Below, in pieces: positions 6,724-14,323 of a stretch of 20,812 bases of DNA. The notes beneath the pieces are model-generated. The model did no database searches. It was not told the DNA's origin and was given only the letters and a program-made list of their open reading frames with translations. The stretch is from Pelagilacustribacter sp045567335 (GTDB lineage: Bacteria; Pseudomonadota; Alphaproteobacteria; Pelagibacterales; Pelagibacteraceae), in assembly GCA_045567335.1 (NCBI GenBank), contig JBJLCZ010000010.1, forward strand, positions 1 to 20,812, given 5' to 3'. The position numbers were made by a program, and so were the translations under genes. Positions within the stretch are counted from its first letter, which is position 1; each line of letters starts with the position of its first letter.

Positions 6724-8001
6724 TTAATTTTTGCTTAATAAACTTCCTAAAAAATATAGGCTGCCTGAAACTAGTAACAAATAATTTTTAGATGTTTTTT
6801 TAAGGTCTTTCTTTACATGGTCAAAGTCTTTAGCTGTTTCAGAGTTAATCTTTAAAATATCAGCCACTTTCTTTAATTTCTCCTTAGGAAAAACATTTTT
6901 TTGTCTCTCCATGTTGACAAAATAAATTTTTTTAAATTTGTTCTTGAAAGGCTTTAAAAATGAATAGGGATCTTTGGTATTAATCATACTTATTATACAA
7001 AATTTATTCTTTATCTTTATTTTTTTTATTGTTTTGTTAATCTCAGTACTTTGCTGTTCATTGTGTGCTCCATCTAAAATTAAAACATCTTTATCTTTCA
7101 AATCCTTTCTAAGTTTACCTTTTTTAATCATTTCCATTCGGCCAGATATATTAATTTTTTTAATTCCTTTTTTTATAATTGAAGGAGGTATTTTTTGATC
7201 TAAAGCAATTTTAATTGCAACAGTAATATTTTCATACATATGATCACCTAAAAGATTTGATTTTATTTCAAAACTATATTTTTTATCTTTATAAAAATAC
7301 TTTTTATTTTTTTTAAATAATAAAAAATCTTTTCCATAAAAATATTTTGATTCTTTATTTTTTTTTAAATTTAAATTTATTAACCTAGAAACCTGTGGAG
7401 TTTGTTTTGCGATATAGACTTTAGATTTTATAAATGATGTTTTTTCATAAACAATTTCTTTTAACGTTTTCAAATTTCTTTTTTTAGTTTTGGTCCAATT
7501 AAGATGGTCCCACGAAATTGGAGATATGACATGAATACTTGGCTTTGGAAATAATGCTCTAATTGCATCTAGTCTGCCGAATAAACCAAATTCTGCTAAT
7601 ATCCAATCTAATTTAAATTTTTTAATAAATAATCCAAATCCTACAATCAGTTTTTCAAACTCTGTAAGATTTTTATGTCTAGACACCTTTATCAGAATTT
7701 TTTTTAACAAAGGTAATTGTATATATTTTTTATTTAGTTCAAATCTTTCAGCTATAGAAATTAAATGAGGAGAATAAGTGGCAGCATACTTTTTTTTATG
7801 TGCAATTATAATATTTTTAAATATTTGTATAATTGAGTTTTTGCCTGATGTTCCATTTACAGTAAGTATTTTAGAATCTGATTTAAGATTAACAAGATTA
7901 AATTTTTTTATGACCTTGTTAATTCTTGTTAAACCTAACCTAATTTTATGTTGATTAAGCTTTAATAATTTTTCTATCGATTTGATTTTCTGAGCTTTCA
8001 T
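6724..8001 (-). CDS. folC: FolC-type Mur ligase (folylpolyglutamate/dihydrofolate synthase), divergent
   Basis: A 425-aa Mur-ligase-family protein of FolC length. FolC adds glutamate to dihydropteroate and folates using ATP. Seen: N-terminal GLTRI (23-27), the P-loop NGTSGKNS (49-56; usually GTNGKGS), YSPHL (76-80), EFGLFGRLDAI (137-147; usually EVGLGGRLDATN), WDHLNW (164-169), the EK...IK segment carrying the carbamylated-type lysine (about 186-192), SGRMEM (286-291) and LDGAHN (309-314). Core ATP and metal residues remain, but several invariant glycines and asparagines are changed. ATG at 8001 is the only workable start because family similarity begins near residue 9, so its first 15 codons really overlap accD by 47 nt. 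Last gene of the long minus-strand cluster. Confidence 0.82.
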   Translation of the reverse strand: MKAQKIKSIEKLLKLNQHKIRLGLTRINKVIKKFNLVNLKSDSKILTVNGTSGKNSIIQIFKNIIIAHKKKYAATYSPHLISIAERFELNKKYIQLPLLKKILIKVSRHKNLTEFEKLIVGFGLFIKKFKLDWILAEFGLFGRLDAIRALFPKPSIHVISPISWDHLNWTKTKKRNLKTLKEIVYEKTSFIKSKVYIAKQTPQVSRLINLNLKKNKESKYFYGKDFLLFKKNKKYFYKDKKYSFEIKSNLLGDHMYENITVAIKIALDQKIPPSIIKKGIKKINISGRMEMIKKGKLRKDLKDKDVLILDGAHNEQQSTEINKTIKKIKIKNKFCIISMINTKDPYSFLKPFKNKFKKIYFVNMERQKNVFPKEKLKKVADILKINSETAKDFDHVKKDLKKTSKNYLLLVSGSLYFLGSLLSKN

Positions 8002-8935
8002 CTATTTCTACAGAGCTAGAAATAGGCTGTTGTTCACCTTTTTTCAATAAAACTTTTGCTAAATTAGATACAGTATCTTTAAGCTCAAGCCTAGATCCAA
8101 GGCAAAAATCTGCTAATCCAGATTTCATTACACCTTGGCTTTTCCCAAAATCATCAGGTATCACTTGTCCAGAATTTACGTTTTTAGATACTCGTAAGCC
8201 ACTAAAAAGAATATTATCTGCAGAAGGATTTTCAATACCAATTACATCATTAGCGTAAACCATAGAAGCATAGGTTCCACCTGATGTTTTTCCTGAGATT
8301 ATTCCAACAGTTAAAATGCCTGCCTTTTTTAATTCTTTCATTGCCACCATTTGCTTTGGCATTCCGCCTGCTAAAGAAATTAAGGATTGTGTAACTTGCA
8401 TGCCGCCACTTTGGTAAATTGTCAAAAATAAATCTACTTTGTTATCCATTGCATATTGTATTCCAGCAATTAGATGTTCTGACTCACTTGGGCCAAAAGC
8501 ACCTCCACCAAATGCAAAATTAAAGTTAACACATACAGCTCTAAGACCTGAAATTTTTCCGTATCCAACTAGTAATGCAGTTTGTTGTCCGGTCTTTTTT
8601 TGATAACCTTTGTATTTGTCAATATATTTTTTACCATTAATTACAGTTTCATAGGGATCAGGGTCTGACCAAGAAGGAACTTTAATTTCTTCCCAAACTC
8701 CGTTGTCCCATAATAGTTTATCATCTGAAAATCTTACTCTAGGACTTAGATCAAAATGATAATTGCATGAGCATATCATATATGGCTCTAAATCTGTTTT
8801 TAGTTTTAATTCTTTGCAACCAGGACAATTTAACCAAAGACTTTCAGCTTGCTCTTTTTTGGATGGTCGAATTCTTTTAAATGTATCTTTAGCTTTTTGA
8901 ACAAAACCTAACACATTTTTTTGAATCCAATTCAT
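7955..8935 (-). CDS. accD: Acetyl-CoA carboxylase carboxyltransferase beta subunit, divergent
   Basis: A 326-aa AccD-like protein. AccD and AccA transfer the carboxyl group from biotin to acetyl-CoA, the first step of fatty acid synthesis. N-terminal zinc ribbon (about 35-60): C37, C40, C55, C57, with C-x2-C-x14-C-x-C spacing, where the family has C-x2-C-x15-C-x2-C. The crotonase-like domain aligns throughout, but hallmarks differ: FGGGAFG (142-148) for MGGSMG, SGGMQVTQS (176-184) for SGGARMQE, KTSGGTYAS (216-224) for PTMGGVSAS. The oxyanion-hole glycine pairs remain. Start is ATG at 8935, overlapping the trpA stop as ATGA. Its acidic C-terminal tail is encoded in the overlap with folC. Position fits accD; motif changes leave its acyl-CoA substrate open. 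Confidence 0.78.
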   Translation of the reverse strand: MNWIQKNVLGFVQKAKDTFKRIRPSKKEQAESLWLNCPGCKELKLKTDLEPYMICSCNYHFDLSPRVRFSDDKLLWDNGVWEEIKVPSWSDPDPYETVINGKKYIDKYKGYQKKTGQQTALLVGYGKISGLRAVCVNFNFAFGGGAFGPSESEHLIAGIQYAMDNKVDLFLTIYQSGGMQVTQSLISLAGGMPKQMVAMKELKKAGILTVGIISGKTSGGTYASMVYANDVIGIENPSADNILFSGLRVSKNVNSGQVIPDDFGKSQGVMKSGLADFCLGSRLELKDTVSNLAKVLLKKGEQQPISSSVEIDESSENQIDRKIIKA

Positions 8936-9753
8936 AATTTGACTCCTTCAGATAGATTCTTAACATAATCTCCAACAAATTTCCCTAAATTTTTACCAGA
9001 CAAACCATTTTGATGGCCTTCTTTAATTTTATTCACTATTGAGCTTCCACACACTGTTAAGTCGGCTAATTTAGAAACACTTTTTACATTATCTAACGTT
9101 TTAATTCCAAAACCTACTCCTATTGGAATTTTTGATTTTTTTCTAATCATCTTAACTAATCTTTTAACATTTTCTAAATTTACATCTTTTGTTCCTGTGA
9201 CCCCTGCGTACGAGACTACGTAAATCCATGAGCTACATTTCTTTAAGCTTTGCTTAATATATTCAGCATCGTTAGTTGGAGCAATTAATTTAATATAGGC
9301 AATATCATTTTTATCTAAACCTTTATAGATTTGCACATCTTCTGGGGAGTCATTGTTACTATCAACTACAATGCACCCATCAACTCCATTTTTTTTACAA
9401 TCTTTGATATATCTATCGATTCCATAAACGTGAATTTGATTTAAATAACCCATTGTTACAAAAGCAGTATCATTGGTAATTTGATTTTTTACTTCTTTAA
9501 TAAGTTGAAAAATTTTTTCAGTTCTAGCACCAGATTTTATCGCTCTATCATTAGCACTCATTATAATTGATGAGTCGCTTGTTGATGTATTAAAACTAAC
9601 CCCAACTTCAATTACATCGCAATAATTTGATAGTTCTATTAAAATTTCTTTTGAACTTTCATAATCAGGATCCATTCCAGTTACAAAAGCAACAAAGCAG
9701 GCTCTATTTTCAGATTTTGCTTTTGCAAATACTTTTTTAAAAGTTTTATTCAT
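8932..9753 (-). CDS. trpA: Tryptophan synthase alpha chain homologue with rewritten loop 2
   Basis: A 273-aa TIM-barrel protein of TrpA length (E. coli 268). TrpA splits indole-3-glycerol phosphate to indole and glyceraldehyde 3-phosphate. The two catalytic acids fall on the E. coli numbers, E49 and D60. The phosphate-binding elements AGVTG, VGFGI and CGSSIV are present. The loop between the acids, normally PFSDPxADGP, is SFNTSTSDSS (53-62), losing the Pro and Asp that contact the beta subunit. FVTGMDP replaces FVTLGDP and VVDSNNDSPED replaces VPDxPxEE. ATG at 9753 overlaps the end of trpB by 8 nt. Fold and ancestry are clear; whether it still makes indole and signals to its beta partner is uncertain. 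Confidence 0.78.
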   Translation of the reverse strand: MNKTFKKVFAKAKSENRACFVAFVTGMDPDYESSKEILIELSNYCDVIEVGVSFNTSTSDSSIIMSANDRAIKSGARTEKIFQLIKEVKNQITNDTAFVTMGYLNQIHVYGIDRYIKDCKKNGVDGCIVVDSNNDSPEDVQIYKGLDKNDIAYIKLIAPTNDAEYIKQSLKKCSSWIYVVSYAGVTGTKDVNLENVKRLVKMIRKKSKIPIGVGFGIKTLDNVKSVSKLADLTVCGSSIVNKIKEGHQNGLSGKNLGKFVGDYVKNLSEGVKL

Positions 9754-10996
9754 TATCTCTTTTATATTTTAACATTCGAGCAACATTTGACTCACCAGAT
9801 CCGCAAAGGTGAATTAAATGATTTTCTTTAGGATTTTTTCTTTTTTTAATTTCTTTAAGAGTTGCGTGAATAACATAGCAAGCTTCTATTGCTGGAAGTA
9901 TTCCTGTTTTTCTACACATCATTAAAAAAGTTTCTCTTGCTTCTTTATCTGTAGTCGCTAAAAATTTAATTTTTCCAATGCTTGCCATATAACAAATTTC
10001 AGGTCCAACACCACTAAAATCTAATCCACTTGCTTCAGTGAAACTCTCATTGATCTGCCCATCATTATTCATAAGAACATTACTTCGTGCACCTAATAAA
10101 ATTCCTATCGGTGCTTTGCTAGTAAGAGTAGCCGCGTGTTTTCCTGAAGTAATACCTTCACCAGCACTTTCTACACCAAAAATATCAACATTATTTTCTT
10201 TATAGTAAGGATAAGATATACTGGATAAATTACTGCCACCTCCGCAGACTCCAAATACAGTAGATGGTAATTTTCCAGTTAAATCTTTCATTTGTTTTTT
10301 GGTTATTCTTCCGATGATGCTGGCAAAAGTTCTCACCATCAATGGGTACGGATGCGGCCCACATACACTGCCCACAACGTACATAGCAGAAGGATCACTT
10401 TGCCAACTACGAAGAGCAGCAGCCATTGCTGGCAATAAAGTTTTTGTTGAATCATGGCACACAACTATTTTTGCTCCGTATAATTCAGTGATATCTTTAT
10501 TCAAAGAAACTTTTTCAGCATCTAAAGCTCCAATATGCACTTCACATTCAAGACCTAGTTTAGCACAAGCAGAGGCAACTGCTCTAGCATTCATTGAAGC
10601 TCCAGTTTCAGTAATAATTTTTTTAGCCTTTAAAATATGTTTAGCAAAATAAACAGAACTAAAGGCACCAACAGGTTTATGTGAACTATCATGATGTAGA
10701 TCTGTTCTTTTTAAATATATTTTTCCGACTTTTTTCTCTCCACCGGCAATTTCTTCTAGTTCTTTGCTTCTTAATACAGGTGTAATTATACCAATATGAT
10801 TAATTAACTGCTCTTCAAGGTTTGCAATAAATTTTTTATTTTTTATCGCTTTCTTAAATCCTGCCTCAACTTTTTTTAAATTGGGAATTAATAAAGGACT
10901 GATGTATTGCCCACCGTATTTTTCACCAGTCTTTTTGTTGGTCCAATAACCAAATTTATCTGGAGGATTAATTTCCTTAAATGGAGGTATTTTCAT
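9746..10996 (-). CDS. trpB: Tryptophan synthase beta chain homologue with altered substrate loop
   Basis: A 416-aa fold-type II PLP enzyme of TrpB length. TrpB condenses indole with L-serine. Family features kept: YGGQYISP near the start, H106-K107 (Schiff-base lysine), E130 (catalytic glutamate), GPHPYPLMVRTF (213-224), GGGSN (252-256, PLP phosphate), ESAGEG, GLDFSGVGPE. Features changed: the lysine environment is HDSSHKPVGA for HTGAHKINN; the serine-carboxylate loop TGAGQH is TGASMN (131-136); the serine that holds the PLP ring nitrogen (LSGRGDKD) is C398 in LCGSGESN. It is not the TrpB2 subgroup by its motifs. ATG at 10996 overlaps trpF by 20 nt. Certain as a TrpB homologue, uncertain in substrate. 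Confidence 0.8.
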   Translation of the reverse strand: MKIPPFKEINPPDKFGYWTNKKTGEKYGGQYISPLLIPNLKKVEAGFKKAIKNKKFIANLEEQLINHIGIITPVLRSKELEEIAGGEKKVGKIYLKRTDLHHDSSHKPVGAFSSVYFAKHILKAKKIITETGASMNARAVASACAKLGLECEVHIGALDAEKVSLNKDITELYGAKIVVCHDSTKTLLPAMAAALRSWQSDPSAMYVVGSVCGPHPYPLMVRTFASIIGRITKKQMKDLTGKLPSTVFGVCGGGSNLSSISYPYYKENNVDIFGVESAGEGITSGKHAATLTSKAPIGILLGARSNVLMNNDGQINESFTEASGLDFSGVGPEICYMASIGKIKFLATTDKEARETFLMMCRKTGILPAIEACYVIHATLKEIKKRKNPKENHLIHLCGSGESNVARMLKYKRDNE

Positions 10997-11603
10997 TATT
11001 TATTGTATTAATTTTTTTCATAAATTTTTTTATTTTTAGATGATCTTTATAGCCTAATTGTGACTCTAAATTAGATGATAAATCACAAAAATTAACACCT
11101 AATTTAGCAATATTTTCAACTGTATCAGAGGAGACAGATCCTGCAATCGCATATCTATTACCTTTGGGAATTTCTCCAATCAAATTTTTAGGAAATTTTA
11201 TAGATTGTTCCATACCGGGAGTATCAAATAAGATTATTTCAGCGCTCTTAAATTGCTTATAATTATCAATGTCCTCTTTAGATTTTACTTTTATTGCTTT
11301 AATGATTTTTAGATTTGATTTTTTTTTTATTTCCATAATTCTATTATTATCTTCAGATCCGTGTAGTTGGATATAGTCAATATTTTTAGTTTTAATTTTA
11401 TCTATAAATTCATCACTAGGATTAACTGTAACTGCTACATAAAAAGAATTTCTTTTATTGTATGAATTTAAAATATTTAAATCAGATAAATTTAAATTTC
11501 GGGAAGATTTTTTATAAAAAACAAATCCTAAAAAATTTACATTTAAATCTAAACAAAGTTGAACATCTCTTAATGGATTCAGACCACAAATTTTAACAAG
11601 CAT
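10977..11603 (-). CDS. trpF: Phosphoribosylanthranilate isomerase homologue
   Basis: A 208-aa TIM-barrel protein of TrpF length. TrpF carries out the Amadori rearrangement of phosphoribosylanthranilate. The general base cysteine C6 (VKICG), GFVFYKKSSR (26-35, usually GFVFxxxSPR), QLHGSE (79-84) and the general-acid aspartate D127 (LFDTP) are present. Phosphate-gripping motifs are altered: GGTGKTFDW becomes MEQSIKFPK (131-139), AGGL becomes AGSV (154-157), DVSSGVE becomes DLSSNLE (174-180). The final GYKD (184-187) matches the usual PGxKD. ATG at 11603 is 3 nt after pyrF. The core chemistry could remain but phosphate binding looks remodelled, as with its trpB and trpA neighbours. Confidence 0.78.
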   Translation of the reverse strand: MLVKICGLNPLRDVQLCLDLNVNFLGFVFYKKSSRNLNLSDLNILNSYNKRNSFYVAVTVNPSDEFIDKIKTKNIDYIQLHGSEDNNRIMEIKKKSNLKIIKAIKVKSKEDIDNYKQFKSAEIILFDTPGMEQSIKFPKNLIGEIPKGNRYAIAGSVSSDTVENIAKLGVNFCDLSSNLESQLGYKDHLKIKKFMKKINTINNENTSI

Positions 11604-11606
11604 AGG

Positions 11607-12299
11607 TTACTTTAATGAATTAATTAATTTTTGTATATTTTTTTTAATATTATTTTTAACTATGCTACGTCCCATGACTATTGCGTCAGCTTTATTATCG
11701 AAAGCTTTTTTTGGAGTTACAACTCTTTGTTGATCTTGAATTTTGTCATCTGGAAATCTTATACCTGGTGTAATTATTATTTTTCTTTTGCAAATTTTTC
11801 TTATTAATTTGATTTCTTGAGCACTACAAACAACACCGTCTAATCCAGCTTTCATAGCAAGCCTAGCTTGTTGGACGACAACATTTTTTATAGATTTTGT
11901 ATGACCAGTATCTTTAAAAGATTTTGGAGAAAAACTCGTCAGGACCGAGACGCCAATAACTTTACAGTTATTATTTATTTTTTTAGCAGCTCTCTTTGCA
12001 GCTTTCAACATGTTTATTCCACCTGAAATGTGCACACTAATATAATTAATATTTTTTAAATCTTTTAGAGCAATAATAGATGACGCTACCGTATTTGGAA
12101 TGTCCAAAAATTTTGCGTCATACCATATTGTTTTATTTTTTAATTTTGAAAGAAAGTCTCTGCCTTTCTTTGAATTAAAAAATTCTAATCCAATTTTGTA
12201 GCCAACTTTTAAATCTTTTGTTTGAGTATTTTTTATTATTTCTTTTATTTTATTAATACTAGTAGTGTCACAAGCTATAAATATTTCTTTTTTTTTCAT
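11607..12299 (-). CDS. pyrF: Orotidine 5'-phosphate decarboxylase
   Basis: A 230-aa OMP decarboxylase, which makes UMP in the last step of pyrimidine synthesis. Family motifs are canonical: ACDT at the first strand, YKIGLEFF, the catalytic DAKFLDIPNT with the D-x-K-x-x-D tetrad residues, VSVLTS, GLDGVVCS, TPGIR, DQQRV and MGRSIV. I take ATG at 12299 as the start; it shares one base with the ihfB stop (TGATG), a coupling arrangement. TTG at 12302 immediately upstream is a possible alternative. Unlike the genes after it, it shows no loss of conserved positions, a useful internal control for how unusual those are. Confidence 0.9.
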   Translation of the reverse strand: MKKKEIFIACDTTSINKIKEIIKNTQTKDLKVGYKIGLEFFNSKKGRDFLSKLKNKTIWYDAKFLDIPNTVASSIIALKDLKNINYISVHISGGINMLKAAKRAAKKINNNCKVIGVSVLTSFSPKSFKDTGHTKSIKNVVVQQARLAMKAGLDGVVCSAQEIKLIRKICKRKIIITPGIRFPDDKIQDQQRVVTPKKAFDNKADAIVMGRSIVKNNIKKNIQKLINSLK

Positions 12300-12586
12300 C
12301 AATTTTTATTTATCTCCTCTTTTAGCTTTTTTGATAATTTAAATGAAACTTTTTTTTTTGAAGGAATAAATATCCCCTTTTGACCTGTTTTTGGGTTTCT
12401 AGCATTATGTTTAGGTTTTGTGTTTTTTACAGACCATCGACCAAATTTTCTTAACTCCACAGATTTATTATCAATCAAACTTTTGGAAATTGTATCAAAA
12501 ATTAGGGTTATTAAAACTTTAATTTGTGACTGTTTTAGATTAGGGAATTTTTGTTTAAGTTTTGTTATTAACTTAGAATTGACCAA
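12299..12586 (-). CDS. ihfB: Integration host factor beta-type DNA-bending protein
   Basis: A 95-aa HU/IHF-family protein. Its place directly after rpsA is the classical position of ihfB (himD), which decides for IHF-beta over HU. Family features: helix-turn start NSKLITKLKQKFPNL, VELRKFGRWSV (usually IRGFGSF) and the DNA-intercalating arm RNPKTGQKG with its proline. It bends DNA as a heterodimer with IhfA in the nucleoid. There is no ATG in the frame: the only start is TTG at 12586, immediately after the rpsA TAA and in the same frame as rpsA, so there is no leader between them. A TTG start without a Shine-Dalgarno suggests termination-reinitiation from rpsA. Confidence 0.85.
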   Translation of the reverse strand: MVNSKLITKLKQKFPNLKQSQIKVLITLIFDTISKSLIDNKSVELRKFGRWSVKNTKPKHNARNPKTGQKGIFIPSKKKVSFKLSKKLKEEINKN

Positions 12587-14323
12587 TTATTTTTCTTCTT
12601 TTTTCTTTTTTTTCTTTTTTGTTCCTAATGCGGATTCAAAAATAGATGCCAAAGTTTTTCCTGATTTTGAAGCACCTTCTCCAAATTTTGCAATAAGACT
12701 TTTTTCTTCATCTATTTGAGCTGCTTTAGGGCTTAAACTCACTTTTCTTTTTGCTAAGTCCAGTTCAATTATTTTTGCGTCTAATTTGTTTCCAGGACTG
12801 AAAATATCTGTTCTAGAGTCTTGGGCCTCTTTCGCAAGTTGATTTTTTTTGATTGTTACAATCAATTTTTTTTCAGGATCCACAGATACTTTTACACCTG
12901 TCTTGCCCATAACTTCGTAAATTTTTGTTGTAATCACATCGCCCAATTTTTTATTATTATCTGAAAACCAATCCATTGGGTCTTTTTCTAAAGCCCTCAC
13001 CGAAAGTCTAATTTTTTCGTCTTTAACTTCAACAATTTTGACTTTTATAATATCGTTCTTTTTATATTTTTTAAGATCTTCTTCTGACTCTTTGAAACTT
13101 ATTTCTTTAAAATGCAATAATCCTGTAAGACCTGTATCTAATTCACAAAAACAAGCTTTGTCAGTAACATTTTTAACTTTTACTTCAACTATCGAATTAA
13201 CTTTATCTTTAATTTTTTTCCAAGGATTATCTAATGTTTCTTTATAACTTAATGAAATTCTTTTAGCTTCTTTATCTATAGAAACTATTTTTACTTTTAT
13301 TGTTTGAGATACCGATAGGATCTTACTTGGTTGAACATTCTTATTTAGGTGGCTAAGCTGAGATGCATGGATGAGCCCTTCTATTCCAGAAGAAGTTAGT
13401 CTGCAGAAAGCCCCGTATTCGACGAGCTTAGTAATCGTTCCCTCATACGTCTCTCCAACTTTGTAAGTTTTTTCTAAGTTTTCATAAGGGTCTTCGGTTA
13501 ACGCTTTTACTGATGCAGATATTCTATTTGTTACAGGATCAATTTTTGTAATTTTAACTTTTATTGTTTGACCAATAGTTACTAAATCAGATGGCTTTTT
13601 CACTCTGCCGTGGCTGCAATCAGAAACATGGAGCAACGCCGGGGCTCCATTAATATCTAAAAAAATTCCCCATTCTGTGGTAGCTCGTACTTTAGCATTT
13701 TCAACTATTTGCCCCTCTTTTAAATTTTTAATAATATCTTTAATCTCTGCGTCTTGACTTTTTTCTAAAACTGCCCTTCTGCTTGTACATACATTGCCGC
13801 GATTACGGTCTATACGAGTAGCAATAACTTTTACGGGAACATTTAAAAGGTGGTCTATTTTTTTTAATGGGCGAATGTCAATCTGTGATGCTGGCATGAA
13901 TGTGGGCAAACCTTCACAAACACAAATAAATCCACCTTTCACTCGTCCAGTTATAAATCCAGTGAGTTCTTCCTGCGTTTCAAAAACTTTTTCCATCTTT
14001 TTCCACGCATTCATTCGTCTGGCTTTATCTCTAGAGACTATAATCTCTCCACGAGCGCTCTCTATTCTTTCTAAATATACGTCTATTATTGACCCAACTT
14101 TTATTTTTGATAACTCATCATCATTTTTAAATTCTTCTATCGGGATCATGCCTTCTTGTTTGGCTTTTAAATCAACAACAATAAAGTTCTTCATGACTTC
14201 TGTTACAGTTGCTTTTATAATTTCATTTTCTTTTAATTTTCTATCTTTAAAATCTTCATTTAATAAACTTTCAAATTCTTTGATAGAATTAGATTGGTTC
14301 TTTATTTCTGGCTCAGCTACCAT
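12587..14323 (-). CDS. rpsA: 30S ribosomal protein S1
   Basis: A 578-aa S1 protein with six S1/OB repeats, beginning near residues 35, 120, 205, 290, 375 and 460. S1 binds mRNA on the small subunit and helps initiation, especially on leaders lacking strong Shine-Dalgarno sequences, which fits this genome. Repeats three and four are the best conserved (KVRATTEWGIFLDI; GTITKLVEYGAFCRL). The C-terminus ends in an alternating Gly/Ser/Lys tail and a run of about seven lysines, making it slightly longer than E. coli S1 (557 aa). Start is ATG at 14323, overlapping by 11 nt the shifted end of cmk. cmk-rpsA-ihfB is the standard proteobacterial order. Confidence 0.93.
   Translation of the reverse strand: MVAEPEIKNQSNSIKEFESLLNEDFKDRKLKENEIIKATVTEVMKNFIVVDLKAKQEGMIPIEEFKNDDELSKIKVGSIIDVYLERIESARGEIIVSRDKARRMNAWKKMEKVFETQEELTGFITGRVKGGFICVCEGLPTFMPASQIDIRPLKKIDHLLNVPVKVIATRIDRNRGNVCTSRRAVLEKSQDAEIKDIIKNLKEGQIVENAKVRATTEWGIFLDINGAPALLHVSDCSHGRVKKPSDLVTIGQTIKVKITKIDPVTNRISASVKALTEDPYENLEKTYKVGETYEGTITKLVEYGAFCRLTSSGIEGLIHASQLSHLNKNVQPSKILSVSQTIKVKIVSIDKEAKRISLSYKETLDNPWKKIKDKVNSIVEVKVKNVTDKACFCELDTGLTGLLHFKEISFKESEEDLKKYKKNDIIKVKIVEVKDEKIRLSVRALEKDPMDWFSDNNKKLGDVITTKIYEVMGKTGVKVSVDPEKKLIVTIKKNQLAKEAQDSRTDIFSPGNKLDAKIIELDLAKRKVSLSPKAAQIDEEKSLIAKFGEGASKSGKTLASIFESALGTKKKKKKKEEK

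Noticed and set aside
10299..10652. 117-codon plus-strand open frame inside trpB
   Set aside because: Antisense to the conserved PLP enzyme with no recognisable domain or start signal.
11590..11640. trp leader peptide and attenuator upstream of trpF
   Set aside because: pyrF ends 3 nt before trpF, leaving no leader, and no run of Trp codons or terminator/antiterminator pair is seen.
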